Below are positions 1 through 7,356 of a stretch of 16,982 nucleotides of DNA, piece after piece (the stretch's first letter is position 1; every line of letters begins with the position of its first letter). The notes under the pieces were generated by a model that saw only the letters and a program-made list of their open reading frames with translations, did no database searches and was not told the DNA's origin. Both the position numbers and the translations under genes were made by a program. Source of the stretch: Nitrospirota bacterium (lineage in GTDB: Bacteria; Nitrospirota; Thermodesulfovibrionia; Thermodesulfovibrionales; JdFR-85); assembly GCA_013152195.1 (NCBI GenBank), contig JAADGU010000034.1, forward strand, positions 3,107 through 20,088. The letters are read 5' to 3'.

Positions 1-81
1 GGGACTATACGCTATAAAAGACTTTCGGATGGAGAGCAGGGAGAGATAAATAAAGATGATGTTATGCAGTTTTTTGGATAG
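1..81 (+). CDS. 3' end of an unidentified gene (partial), possibly an excisionase/MerR-like HTH protein
   Basis: Frame 1 is open from the window edge to a TAG at 79-81 and gives 26 residues ending DDVMQFFG. The pattern of basic residues, a turn (LSDGEQGEINK) and then an acidic DDVMQFF tail resembles the wing and last helix of small excisionase/MerR-type helix-turn-helix domains, where a charged wing precedes a 'reeDlexfl' helix. That resemblance is weak because so few residues are visible. The other two forward frames stop within the first 50 bases. The gene ends 9 bases before the inverted-repeat element at 91-198. Confidence 0.4.
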   Translation, partial: GTIRYKRLSDGEQGEINKDDVMQFFG

Positions 82-90
82 CTGATCGTG

Positions 91-198
91 AAAGGGACAT
101 GGGTACAGAGTTTTCACTCATTCTCGATCCCGAAGTACTTCGGGAGTGAGGCATATGTGATAATTAAATCCGTTCAAACTCGGTACCCATGTCCCTTT
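91..198. repeat. 108-bp element with 23-bp inverted-repeat ends (MITE/REP-like)
   Basis: Bases 91-113 are the reverse complement of 176-198 with one mismatch (107/182). The outer 16 bases (aaagggacatgggtac against gtacccatgtcccttt) match perfectly. Inside lies a perfect 16-base palindrome, cccgaagtacttcggg (129-144), flanked by tcact (114-118) and agtga (145-149), giving a nested hairpin with a 10-base bulge. There is no ORF inside and no clear target-site duplication outside. A non-autonomous mobile element or a REP-type repeat mobilised in trans is the most likely reading. The very long stem with no U-run at its end makes a simple terminator less likely. Confidence 0.7.
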
Positions 199-204
199 CC
201 GGAA

Positions 205-225
205 GTTGACAGGTTTCCTGTCGGC
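205..225 (+). other. Short hairpin upstream of yicC
   Basis: gacagg (208-213) pairs with cctgtc (217-222) around a ttt loop, with two further G-T pairs and one G-C pair outside. It lies 29 bases before the yicC start and would be in the leader of any transcript that starts upstream. No U-run follows, so it is not a convincing terminator. Its function is unknown. Confidence 0.35.
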
Positions 226-253
226 AATTTAAGGGAGTGTAGGTGAATAGGAT

Positions 254-1105
254 ATGAATATCCAGAGCATGACAGGGTTTGGACAGGCTGAAGAGAAGGG
301 GGTGAGGGTGGAGGTCCGTTCAGTGAACCACAGGTACCTGGATCCCCGTTTCAGGATCCCTGTCTTCATTAATCCTTATGAAATAACCCTCAGAAATATG
401 ATAAAAGAACGGTTTGCAAGGGGGAGGTTTGATGTCACCATAGCCCTTACAGACAAGGCGGATGTGAATCTCAGTATCAACCGGGGGCTTGCCGGGAATC
501 TGTTTCAGGCCCTGCGGGAATTGCAGAAAGACCTGGGCCTGAAAGAAGGACCGTCCCTTGACCACCTCTTCTGGTTCAGGGATATCCTCTTCAGGGAAGA
601 GCCTGGATATAACCCTGAAGACGTTATTCGTGTCTTTGAGACAGCCCTTGACAGGCTTGCCGGGATGAGGCAAAGTGAGGGAGAACATCTGGTTAAGGAC
701 ATCCTGACAATGGTTGTGGCCCTGGAGTCACACCTTGAGGCAGTCAGGGCAGAAGTTGAAGGCGTTCTTGAAAAGACCTATGAACGGATAAGGGCACGCA
801 TATCAGAGCTTGCAAAGGAGACAGCTATAGATGATACAAGGCTGTTGCAGGAAGCAGCCTTTCTGGCTGAGAAGGCTGATATATCAGAGGAGATTACAAG
901 GATTCAGAGCCATATTTCGCAGGTAAGAAAAATCATTTCAGAAGGTGGTACAATAGGCAGGAAACTCGATTTCCTGCTTCAGGAGCTTTTGAGAGAGATT
1001 AACACCATCGGTTCAAAGAGCAGTGAATACAGGGTCTCGGACCTTGTTATCCAGATGAAGACCGAGATTGAGAAGATAAAGGAGCAGGTTCAGAATTTAC
1101 AGTAA
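254..1105 (+). CDS. yicC: YicC family endoribonuclease
   Basis: The product has 283 residues, close to the usual 285-295. YicC proteins are endoribonucleases that act in RNA decay, including of small RNAs. The N-terminal signature SMTGFGQ is at residues 5-11. The C-terminal DUF1805-type region carries the hallmark LLQEAAFLAEKADISEE, then GRKLDFLLQELLREINTIGSK, both highly conserved in the family. The start is preceded by aggtg (241-245) at 8-base spacing, and families of this type begin M-x-x-SMTGFG, which fits. It is the first gene of a run with remA, gmk, rpoZ and coaBC, an order common in Firmicutes and several diderm phyla. No convincing promoter was found between the inverted-repeat element and the start. 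Confidence 0.93.
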   Translation: MNIQSMTGFGQAEEKGVRVEVRSVNHRYLDPRFRIPVFINPYEITLRNMIKERFARGRFDVTIALTDKADVNLSINRGLAGNLFQALRELQKDLGLKEGPSLDHLFWFRDILFREEPGYNPEDVIRVFETALDRLAGMRQSEGEHLVKDILTMVVALESHLEAVRAEVEGVLEKTYERIRARISELAKETAIDDTRLLQEAAFLAEKADISEEITRIQSHISQVRKIISEGGTIGRKLDFLLQELLREINTIGSKSSEYRVSDLVIQMKTEIEKIKEQVQNLQ

Positions 1106-1125
1106 TAACGAACACTGGAGGAGAG

Positions 1126-1413
1126 ATGAAAAGGGATTCAATGGCAGTGCTTGTTAATATAGGATTTGGCAATATGGTTTCTTCCTCGAGGGTCATATCT
1201 ATAGTGACACCCGGTTCTGCACCTATGAAGCGGTTGAGGGACGAGGCAAAGAAAAGAGGCAAACTTGTGGATGCAACAGAGGGCAGGAGAACCCGTTCCA
1301 TAATCGTGACAGACAGCGACCATGTGATACTGTCGGCCCTGCAGCCGGAAACCATAACACAGAGATTTTTTGGTAAGGAATCCCAAACTGCTGAAAAAGA
1401 TCCGGAGGAATGA
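1126..1413 (+). CDS. remA: RemA/DUF370 family DNA-binding regulator
   Basis: The 95-residue product matches the DUF370/RemA family almost end to end: NIGFGNMVSSSRVISIV (11-27), PGSAPMKRL (29-37), RGKLVDATEGRRTRSIIV (44-61) and DSDHVILSALQPETITQRF (63-81). In Bacillus, RemA is a ring-forming DNA-binding activator of biofilm matrix and osmoprotection genes. The role in diderms is not established. A strong ggagg at 1118-1122 lies only 3 bases before ATG 1126. The in-frame ATG at 1141 would give a start closer to the shortest family members but is too far from that site. The stop overlaps the gmk start (ATGA, 1410-1413), which implies translational coupling. Confidence 0.9.
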   Translation: MKRDSMAVLVNIGFGNMVSSSRVISIVTPGSAPMKRLRDEAKKRGKLVDATEGRRTRSIIVTDSDHVILSALQPETITQRFFGKESQTAEKDPEE

Positions 1414-2036
1414 AAGGTTCAATATTCATAGTCTCAGCCCCCTCGGGAGCAGGAAAGACAACGCTTTGCAGGAGGCTCACAGAGGTTGTGCCCCGGATAG
1501 TCCATTCCATATCCTATACCACAAGGCAGGCAAGAAAAGGGGAAGTGGATGGAAAGGACTACTTTTTTGTGGATGAAGACCGTTTTATGCGTATGGTCGG
1601 AGCCGGTGAGTTCCTTGAGTGGGCAGAGGTTCACGGGAATCTGTACGGGACATCAAGGGTAAAGCTCTTTGAAATGATACAGGGAGGTATTGATGTCATC
1701 CTTGATATAGATACACAGGGAGCTGCGCAGATACGACAGAAAGGCATTGATGCGACATTTATCTTTATCATGCCACCCTCGCTGGAGACACTTAAAGAGA
1801 GGTTAATGTCAAGGAAGACGGACAGTGAGCAAGTGATTCTCCTCAGGCTCAAAAAGGCGAGGGAAGAGATAGACGACTACAGGCTGTACGATTATGTTAT
1901 AGTAAATGAAAGACTTGAAGTTGCCCTTAATGAGCTTGGGGCTGTGATCTTATCAGGGAGATTGCATATCAGCCGTATTGATCACGAGTGGGTCAAGAAG
2001 ACTTTTGGGTTAGATGCATCTGGAAGCAGGTTTTAA
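1410..2036 (+). CDS. gmk: Guanylate kinase
   Basis: The enzyme phosphorylates GMP (and dGMP) to the diphosphate with ATP, an essential step in GTP supply in the cytoplasm. The 208 residues include the P-loop SAPSGAGKTTL (9-19, lysine 16). The GMP-binding segment SYTTRQARKGEVDGKDYFFV follows, then FLEWAEVHGNLYGTS and ILDIDTQGA. The lid-side RLMSRKTDSE has K where most family members have G. The length is standard for bacteria. The start is the ATGA overlap with remA, with ggagga directly upstream (1403-1408). Lying between remA and rpoZ is typical for the family. Confidence 0.97.
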   Translation: MKGSIFIVSAPSGAGKTTLCRRLTEVVPRIVHSISYTTRQARKGEVDGKDYFFVDEDRFMRMVGAGEFLEWAEVHGNLYGTSRVKLFEMIQGGIDVILDIDTQGAAQIRQKGIDATFIFIMPPSLETLKERLMSRKTDSEQVILLRLKKAREEIDDYRLYDYVIVNERLEVALNELGAVILSGRLHISRIDHEWVKKTFGLDASGSRF

Positions 2037-2081
2037 TGTAGCATTGAATTATCTATTAATACAGAAGGAGAGGTGATTGTA

Positions 2082-2468
2082 ATGGATATTGTTTCCCTGC
2101 CAGTTGAATATGACCGCAACAAGATTGACGGTAGGTTCAGGCTTGTAAATATTGCAGCACTGAGGGCAAAGGATCTTATTTTTGGCGGCAGTAAGCCAAG
2201 GGTGCCTACAAAGTCAAAAAAGGTAACCACTATAGCCATTGAAGAGGCTGTTAAGGGTGCACTTGAGTTTATTACCGGTGAAGAGGCATTAAAGGCCAGG
2301 GAAGAGGCGAAGAAGATCGATTTCCACAGGCTGATTGAAGAAAAGAAACGTGAGGTTGAGACAGAAGACCTTTCCGAGCTTGAAAAGGACCTGAAGATCT
2401 ACATTCACGAGAAAGAATCAGTGGAAGGATCCGGAAAACCGAATGAAGCCTTCGAGCCTGAAGAATAG
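2082..2468 (+). CDS. rpoZ: RNA polymerase omega subunit
   Basis: Omega helps assemble RNA polymerase by binding beta-prime and can bind ppGpp in some bacteria. The N-terminus MDIVSLPVEYDRNKID, then RFRLVNIAALRAKDL, matches the conserved core. KVTTIAIEEAVKGALEF is the next family block. The product has 128 residues from ATG 2082. A GTG start at 2073 is possible in frame, but the aaggagagg at 2065-2073 is correctly spaced for 2082 and would overlap the GTG. The C-terminal third (about residues 72-128) is a charged, probably helical extension rich in Glu and Lys, longer than in E. coli omega (91 residues). The last 26 bases overlap coaBC. Confidence 0.92.
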   Translation: MDIVSLPVEYDRNKIDGRFRLVNIAALRAKDLIFGGSKPRVPTKSKKVTTIAIEEAVKGALEFITGEEALKAREEAKKIDFHRLIEEKKREVETEDLSELEKDLKIYIHEKESVEGSGKPNEAFEPEE

Positions 2469-3627
2469 ACATGTCCTCCTTGCGGTTACCGGTGGTATTG
2501 CTGTTTACAAGGCCGCAGAGCTTGTAAGAAGATTAAGGTCAGAAGAAGCTGAGGTTACCGTTGTGATGACGGAATCATCACAACGGTTTATTACACCACT
2601 TACCCTCGAGAGTCTCTCGGGTAACAGGGTCTGCACGGATATCTTCTCTGAGCCCATGGCTCATATAAACCTGCCTGAAAGTGCCGACCTCTTTGTCATC
2701 GCGCCGGCAACGGCCAATATAATTGGAAAACTTGCATCAGGAATAGCTGATGATATGGTTGCGCTTTCCTTTCTTGCGTTCAAAGGGCCTGTAATATTTG
2801 CGCCGGCAATGAACTGGAGAATGTATGAACACCCTGTGGTTCAAAGGAATATCAAAACCCTCAAGGATTTGGGATTTCATGAGATAGAACCTGAAGAGGG
2901 GGAGCTTGCCTGTGGTGAATACGGTGTGGGAAGGATGGCAGATGTTGAACGCATAGTCGAGGCTGTAAAGGGCTGTCTGACCAAAAAAGATCTTGATGGG
3001 CTTAAGGTGCTTGTAGTTGCAGGTCCCACAAGGGAGTATATTGATCCCGTCCGTTTTATATCAAACCGTTCTTCAGGCAAGATGGGGTATGCCCTTGCCA
3101 GGGTGGCACTGAGACGGGGGGCTGATGTTACACTCGTAAGTGGGCCTGTCTCCGTTGACCCACCCCCGGGTGCAACAGTGGTAAGGGTAGAGACCTCAGA
3201 TGAGATGCTTGAGGCAGTGAAGAAGAATATCGGGGGTGTTGATATCCTGGTGATGGCTGCGGCAGTGGCTGATTTCGTGCCGGATGATTATTCTCCTGAT
3301 AAAAGGGAGAAGGGAGAAAAGTTTACGCTCAGGCTGAGGCCGTCTCCGGATATAGTGAAGGCCGTATCAGATATGAAGACGCGGCCTTTTATTGTTGGTT
3401 TTTCTGCCGAGACCGGTCCAAATATTGCCAAAGCAGAGAAGAAACTGAGAGAAAAGGGGATGGACTTTATTGTATTTAATGATGTAACCTTAGATGGAGC
3501 CGGGTTTGACTGTGATACAAACAAGGTCAGTATTATTGATGAGGACGGTATTGCTGATTATCCCCTGATGAGCAAAGAGGATTGTTCAGAGATTATATTT
3601 GATCATTACCTGAGACATTCAAAATAA
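2443..3627 (+). CDS. coaBC: Bifunctional phosphopantothenoylcysteine decarboxylase/phosphopantothenate-cysteine ligase
   Basis: This makes 4'-phosphopantetheine for coenzyme A in two steps: CoaB joins phosphopantothenate to cysteine with CTP, and CoaC decarboxylates the product using FMN. The 394 residues carry an N-terminal CoaC flavoprotein domain with catalytic His74 (AHINL), PAMN (121-124) and the substrate-lid Cys157 (ELACGEYG-GRM). The C-terminal CoaB domain has AGPTREYIDPVRFISNRSSGKMG (193-215) and AAAVADF, then GFSAET. Layout and length match E. coli Dfp. The start lies inside rpoZ, with a loosely spaced aagg upstream, so translation is probably coupled. No hairpin-plus-U-run follows the stop. 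Confidence 0.96.
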   Translation: MKPSSLKNRHVLLAVTGGIAVYKAAELVRRLRSEEAEVTVVMTESSQRFITPLTLESLSGNRVCTDIFSEPMAHINLPESADLFVIAPATANIIGKLASGIADDMVALSFLAFKGPVIFAPAMNWRMYEHPVVQRNIKTLKDLGFHEIEPEEGELACGEYGVGRMADVERIVEAVKGCLTKKDLDGLKVLVVAGPTREYIDPVRFISNRSSGKMGYALARVALRRGADVTLVSGPVSVDPPPGATVVRVETSDEMLEAVKKNIGGVDILVMAAAVADFVPDDYSPDKREKGEKFTLRLRPSPDIVKAVSDMKTRPFIVGFSAETGPNIAKAEKKLREKGMDFIVFNDVTLDGAGFDCDTNKVSIIDEDGIADYPLMSKEDCSEIIFDHYLRHSK

Positions 3628-3645
3628 AGTTATCTGTAATTGTTG

Positions 3646-3675
3646 TTGACATCATCCGTAATCAGGCAATATAAT
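3646..3675 (+). promoter_or_regulatory. Sigma-70-type promoter for the TPR-to-accC run
   Basis: TTGACA (3646-3651) and TATAAT (3670-3675) are both exact consensus hexamers, separated by 18 bases. The expected start of transcription is near 3682, giving a leader of about 34 bases before the ATG at 3716. The site falls in the first real gap (88 bases) after the coaBC operon, which supports it as a new transcription unit. Confidence 0.8.
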
Positions 3676-3715
3676 GAATATTATACCTGAGTCTTAACGG
3701 GTTAGGATATTTTTT

Positions 3716-4795
3716 ATGGCACTGGAAGATATCGAGAAATTAAAGGCAAGGCTTGAAAAGGATCCCAGCTCTAAGCTCTTTGTCCCCCTTGCTGAGGAAT
3801 ACCGTAAGGCAGGTATGTATGATGAAGCCATTGACGTGCTTCTCAAGGAACTGCAGAAACAGCCGGCTTATACGACCGCGAGGGTATCCCTCGGGAAGAT
3901 ATACCTTGAAAGAGGTCAGACCTCAGAGGCTGTAAGGGAGCTCGAAAAGGTAATTGCAGCCGTTCCTGATAACCTGTTTGCCCAGAAAAAACTTGCTGAA
4001 ATCTATAAGTCGATTGGAGATACTGAAAGGGCGCTTTCCTGTCTTCAAAAAGTCCTTGAGATAAATCCCCGGGATGAAGAGGCAAGAAAAACCCTTGATG
4101 TATTGACGGTTTCGATTCAGAAATCGCCAGAAGGAGACATGGACCAGGAGGTTCTGGAGGTATTTGAATCAGGAACTGCAGAAATGTCGGCTGAGGGGTT
4201 TGCAGAAACGGTTGATGCAGGAGAAGTGGTTGAGGGTTCAGCAGAGGAACAACCTTTTTACCTTGAGCCGGAACCTGTGGAGAAAGTTGAATTTCCTGAT
4301 GCCGGAAGATCAGAAGATATAGGGGTTGCTGATACTGAAGGGGCTGCTGACTTTGGAGAGTACAGGCAGTTCGGTGAGCTTGCTGCCGAAGAGATACATG
4401 AGGCGGCAGGGGATGATTCAAGCATGTTCGCCATGCCTGATGAAGTCAGGCAGGAGGAACCTTTTGCGGGTATTACAGATGATTCAGCCTTTAGCTTTGA
4501 CGATATGCTGGAGGGGTTAACCGATTCTGCAGGAAAACCTGCTTCATCAGAGGTTGATGCGCTCCTGAGAGAGGCTGACGGATACATAGACGCAGGTCAG
4601 TATATGAAAGCTGTTGAGCTATTTCGAGGTGTGCTGGATACAGATCCTGACAACAACAAAGTAAGGCAACGTGTGGAAGAATTGAAATGTTATCTGAAAA
4701 TGATAGGAAAGGATACAGGGTCTCTTGTCGGACGGCTTGAAGGTTTCTGCGCGGGACTCAGGAGCAGAGGAAATGAATTTTTCGGAAGTTCTTAA
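3716..4795 (+). CDS. TPR-repeat protein with acidic linker
   Basis: The product is cytoplasmic by appearance, with 359 residues and no signal peptide. Residues 18-130 form three to four tetratricopeptide repeats (for example SKLFVPLAEEYRKAGMYDEA, then ARVSLGKIYLERGQTSEA and LAEIYKSIGDTERA). Residues 131-275 are a low-complexity, strongly acidic linker. One more repeat follows (EADGYIDAGQYMKAVELFRG, about 286-305). TPRs are protein-binding scaffolds, so a partner is expected. The next gene, a Roadblock/LC7 protein, overlaps by 23 bases, and a functional pair is a reasonable inference. The start has agga (3704-3707) at 8 bases and lies just after a consensus promoter. The exact role is not recognisable. 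Confidence 0.88.
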   Translation: MALEDIEKLKARLEKDPSSKLFVPLAEEYRKAGMYDEAIDVLLKELQKQPAYTTARVSLGKIYLERGQTSEAVRELEKVIAAVPDNLFAQKKLAEIYKSIGDTERALSCLQKVLEINPRDEEARKTLDVLTVSIQKSPEGDMDQEVLEVFESGTAEMSAEGFAETVDAGEVVEGSAEEQPFYLEPEPVEKVEFPDAGRSEDIGVADTEGAADFGEYRQFGELAAEEIHEAAGDDSSMFAMPDEVRQEEPFAGITDDSAFSFDDMLEGLTDSAGKPASSEVDALLREADGYIDAGQYMKAVELFRGVLDTDPDNNKVRQRVEELKCYLKMIGKDTGSLVGRLEGFCAGLRSRGNEFFGSS

Positions 4796-5129
4796 AGAGA
4801 CAACTGACAGGGTAGATGGAGCTGTAGCAGCAATGATACTCGCCTCAGACGGTATTCCTGTAGAGGAATACGTGGTGGAGAGGCTGCTTGATTTCAGCGT
4901 CCTTTCTGCTGAGGCCTCCGCCCTGATGAAGGATATTGAGACGGCATCCCGGGATCTGCAACTTGGGCAGGCCAGGGAGTTTCTGCTCATAGCTGACGTC
5001 TGTGGAATTATCATGAGGAGGATTACAGAGGACTATTATCTTGCCCTTGTTGTGAAGCCTGACGGTAATTACGGTAAGGCAAGGTATGTGCTGAGAATGA
5101 CTGTGCCGCAGATAGAGAAGGAGTTTTAG
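4773..5129 (+). CDS. Roadblock/LC7 domain protein (MglB-like)
   Basis: The 118-residue product starts MNFSEVLKETTDRVDGAVAA and continues with ILASDGIPVEEYVVE, the typical first helix and strand of Roadblock/LC7 domains. The later LLIADVCGIIMRRITEDYYLALVVKPDGNYGKARYVLR fits the central sheet and last helix. Such proteins regulate Ras-like GTPases; MglB, for example, is the GAP of MglA in cell polarity. No GTPase gene is in this window. ATG 4773 is preferred over an in-frame TTG at 4725 because ggag (4761-4764) and agagg (4766-4770) precede it and the family begins at this point. It overlaps the TPR gene, so the two are probably translated together. Confidence 0.82.
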   Translation: MNFSEVLKETTDRVDGAVAAMILASDGIPVEEYVVERLLDFSVLSAEASALMKDIETASRDLQLGQAREFLLIADVCGIIMRRITEDYYLALVVKPDGNYGKARYVLRMTVPQIEKEF

Positions 5130-5245
5130 CCGTATCTCACTTCCAGGTCTTTACCCTGTTCGCTTCTGAATAAAGCCAAATCTGATTCAAGTGCTTAAAT
5201 CCTTTTTTATTGAAAATCCGCTGCTGATTTATAAGGGTCTTTTAC

Positions 5246-6301
5246 ATGGACAGGATAGAAAGTATAAGGGAAAGAGTTTCGGGAAAACGCCTGAAGGCCT
5301 TTCTGGTAAGCAACATTATAAATATTCGGTATCTTACAGGATTCCGGGGTTCTTCAGCATTACTGCTTATCACAAAAAAAGACGCATTCTTCTATACGGA
5401 CTTCAGATACAGGGAGCAAGCTGTCAGGGAGGTAAGGGGATGCGAAATTATTGTGCCGGCCGGGGCATTGCTGCGCCGGATAAAGAAGACCCTCAAAACT
5501 CTCCGAAAATCTTCCCTTGCTTTTGAATTTACCGCTCCCTACAGCCTGTATCATGACCTTAAAAGGAGCTTTGCGCTAAGCCCCGTGAAGGATATGGTTG
5601 AATCACTCAGGCTGAAGAAGGAGAAGGAGGAAGTCAGGCTGATTAAAAAAGCTGTAAGACGGGCTGAAGAGGCCTTTGTTGAGATACGGCCTCAGATAAA
5701 AAAGGGTGTGACAGAGAGGGCGATTGCACTCAGACTTGAAGAATCTCTCAGGAGAAAGGGCTGTCAGCGCATACCTTTTGATATAATAGTGGCCTCAGGA
5801 GAAAATTCCGCACTCCCGCATGCCTCGGTATCAGATAGAAGGCTTAAGGCAGGAGACCTGGTGGTTATTGACTGGGGTGGAGAAGCAGGGGGGTACTTTT
5901 CTGATATGACGAGGACCCTGCTGATAAAGGGTCCTGACATGGAGGGGAAGATAAAGATGTATAATACAGTGTTGAAGGCCAACCGTTCTGCAATCAGGAC
6001 AGCCGGTGCTGGAGTAAGTGCGAGGGAAGTGGACAGGGCCGCGAGGGACTTGATTAAAGGGGCGGGTTTTGGAGATCTTTTCGGCCATGGTACAGGGCAC
6101 GGCGTTGGGCTTGATATACATGAGTCTCCTCGTATATCATTGATAAGCAGGGATATCCTCGGTCAGGGCATGGTCTTTACCATTGAGCCCGGCATTTATA
6201 TGCCGGGGGTGGGAGGTGTGAGAATAGAGGACATGGTTTATGTTGGTGAGAAGGGGGTAAGGGTTTTGACCCGTCTGCCGAAGAGGCCTGAGATTATATA
6301 G
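5246..6301 (+). CDS. pepQ: M24 family Xaa-Pro aminopeptidase/dipeptidase
   Basis: The cytoplasmic two-metal peptidase removes residues next to proline. The 351 residues have an N-terminal creatinase-like domain (about 1-120) and a pita-bread catalytic domain. All five metal ligands can be placed: Asp209 and Asp220 (VVIDWGGEAGGYFSDMTR), His285 (GHGTGHGVGLDIHE), Glu314 (FTIEPGIY) and Glu328 (VRIEDM). Whether it is an aminopeptidase P or a prolidase cannot be told from sequence alone, so the symbol is tentative. ATG 5246 has aaggg (5233-5237) at 8 bases. Lying directly before efp is a widespread arrangement. A role in trimming Pro-containing peptides fits the neighbourhood but is inference. Confidence 0.93.
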   Translation: MDRIESIRERVSGKRLKAFLVSNIINIRYLTGFRGSSALLLITKKDAFFYTDFRYREQAVREVRGCEIIVPAGALLRRIKKTLKTLRKSSLAFEFTAPYSLYHDLKRSFALSPVKDMVESLRLKKEKEEVRLIKKAVRRAEEAFVEIRPQIKKGVTERAIALRLEESLRRKGCQRIPFDIIVASGENSALPHASVSDRRLKAGDLVVIDWGGEAGGYFSDMTRTLLIKGPDMEGKIKMYNTVLKANRSAIRTAGAGVSAREVDRAARDLIKGAGFGDLFGHGTGHGVGLDIHESPRISLISRDILGQGMVFTIEPGIYMPGVGGVRIEDMVYVGEKGVRVLTRLPKRPEII

Positions 6302-6358
6302 ACGCTGCTTTAAAAGTCGAATGAGCTGTTGCGTAAATTTTAATAATGGAGGAAGTTG

Positions 6359-6922
6359 ATGATTTCTACAAGTGATTTCAAGCGTGGCACCAAGATAGAA
6401 TTCAGGGGAGAGCCTTATGAGATACTGGACTTTCAGCATGTGAAGATGGGCAGGGGCAGTGCCTTTGTAAGGACGAAGATGAAGGGTCTCAGAACGGGAA
6501 AGATAATTGAAGAGACATTCTCCTCAGGGGACAAGGTGCCAAAGCCCGAGCTTGAAGAGAAGGAGATGCAGTATCTGTATAAGCAGGATAATCTCTGTTA
6601 TTTTATGGATACCGAGACCTATGAGCAGGTTCCTGTTACAGAGGAGCAGCTTGGTGATTCTCTGAAGTATCTCAAAGAGAATATGAATGTCTATATCCTT
6701 TACTATAAAGGTGAAGCGATTGCAGTTGAGTTGCCCAATTTTGTTGAACTGAAGGTGGCTCAGACAGAGCCGGGATTTAAGGGAGATACTGCCTCCGGCG
6801 GCAGCAAACCTGCTATACTTGAGACAGGTGCAAGTGTGAAAGTCCCGTTTCATATAAATGAGGGAGATATCATCAGGGTTGATACACGTACAGGGGAATA
6901 CATAGAGAGGGTGAAGGGATGA
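6359..6922 (+). CDS. efp: Translation elongation factor P
   Basis: EF-P binds between the P and E sites of the ribosome and rescues stalling at polyproline stretches. The 187 residues have the three-domain layout, with the KOW-like N-domain (MISTSDFKRGTKIEFRGEP) and the C-terminal signature GDTASGGSKPAILETGA. The tip loop reads HVKMGRGSAFVRTK, so residue 32, modified in many EF-Ps, is Arg where the common form is Lys (PGKG). That points to a non-EpmA route or no modification. ATG 6359 is preferred to TTG 6356: ggagg (6348-6352) stands 6 bases upstream and family members start MISTxDF. It overlaps accB by ATGA. Confidence 0.97.
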   Translation: MISTSDFKRGTKIEFRGEPYEILDFQHVKMGRGSAFVRTKMKGLRTGKIIEETFSSGDKVPKPELEEKEMQYLYKQDNLCYFMDTETYEQVPVTEEQLGDSLKYLKENMNVYILYYKGEAIAVELPNFVELKVAQTEPGFKGDTASGGSKPAILETGASVKVPFHINEGDIIRVDTRTGEYIERVKG

Positions 6923-7356
6923 ACCTGGATGAGATAAAGGCACTCATTGACCTCCTGAAGGATACGGATATATCCGAGATCGAGCTTGAGAGGGAGGGAG
7001 TGAAGGTAAAGCTGAGGAGGGAGAAGTTGCAATCCTCAATAGAGATGGTAGAGAAAAGGCCCAGGGCTTCTGAACCGGCGTCTGAATCAGTGCCTGAGTC
7101 AGAGGATACATCCCACCTTGTTACTGTCACCTCTCCGATTGTCGGCACCTTCTACAGTTCCCCTTCTCCTGATGCAGAACCCTTTGTTGAGGTTGGCTCA
7201 AGTGTTAAGGTGGGACAGGTTTTATGTATTATTGAGGCAATGAAACTGATGAACGAGATTGAGAGTGAGGTGGAAGGGACAGTGGTGAGGATGCTGGTTG
7301 AAAACGGCCGGTCTGTAGAATATGGCGAGCCCCTCTTCCTGATAGAGCCGGTATGA
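6919..7356 (+). CDS. accB: Biotin carboxyl carrier protein of acetyl-CoA carboxylase
   Basis: BCCP carries the biotin that AccC carboxylates and AccAD uses to make malonyl-CoA, the first step of fatty-acid synthesis. The 145 residues start with the AccB-type N-terminal helix (MNLDEIKALIDLLKDTDISE). A Pro/Glu/Ser-rich linker (about 46-66) follows, then the biotinyl domain. The biotinylation site is EAMKLMNEI with Lys109. The thumb region FYSSPSPDAEPFVEVG is also present, as expected of acetyl-CoA carboxylase BCCPs. The gene overlaps efp and accC by four bases each, and the three are very likely one translationally coupled unit. Confidence 0.96.
   Translation: MNLDEIKALIDLLKDTDISEIELEREGVKVKLRREKLQSSIEMVEKRPRASEPASESVPESEDTSHLVTVTSPIVGTFYSSPSPDAEPFVEVGSSVKVGQVLCIIEAMKLMNEIESEVEGTVVRMLVENGRSVEYGEPLFLIEPV

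Noticed and set aside
206..234. TTGACA upstream of yicC as a promoter -35 box
   Set aside because: The hexamer is perfect, but the bases at 17 or 18 spacing (ttaagg, taaggg) are a poor -10, and the TTGACA is part of the small hairpin at 205-225.
3843..4421. A 192-codon minus-strand reading opposite the TPR gene
   Set aside because: It is rich in Gln, Leu and Pro, as expected of the complement of a Glu-rich coding region. It has no ribosome site or family motif and lies wholly inside a well-supported gene.
5210..5235. TTGAAA and TATAAG before the peptidase gene as a promoter
   Set aside because: The spacing is only 14 bases, too short for sigma-70, and the second box overlaps the ribosome site.
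5191..5526. A 111-codon plus-strand reading over the start of the peptidase gene
   Set aside because: It overlaps the M24 peptidase in another frame and shows no known motif, while the peptidase frame keeps family residues throughout.
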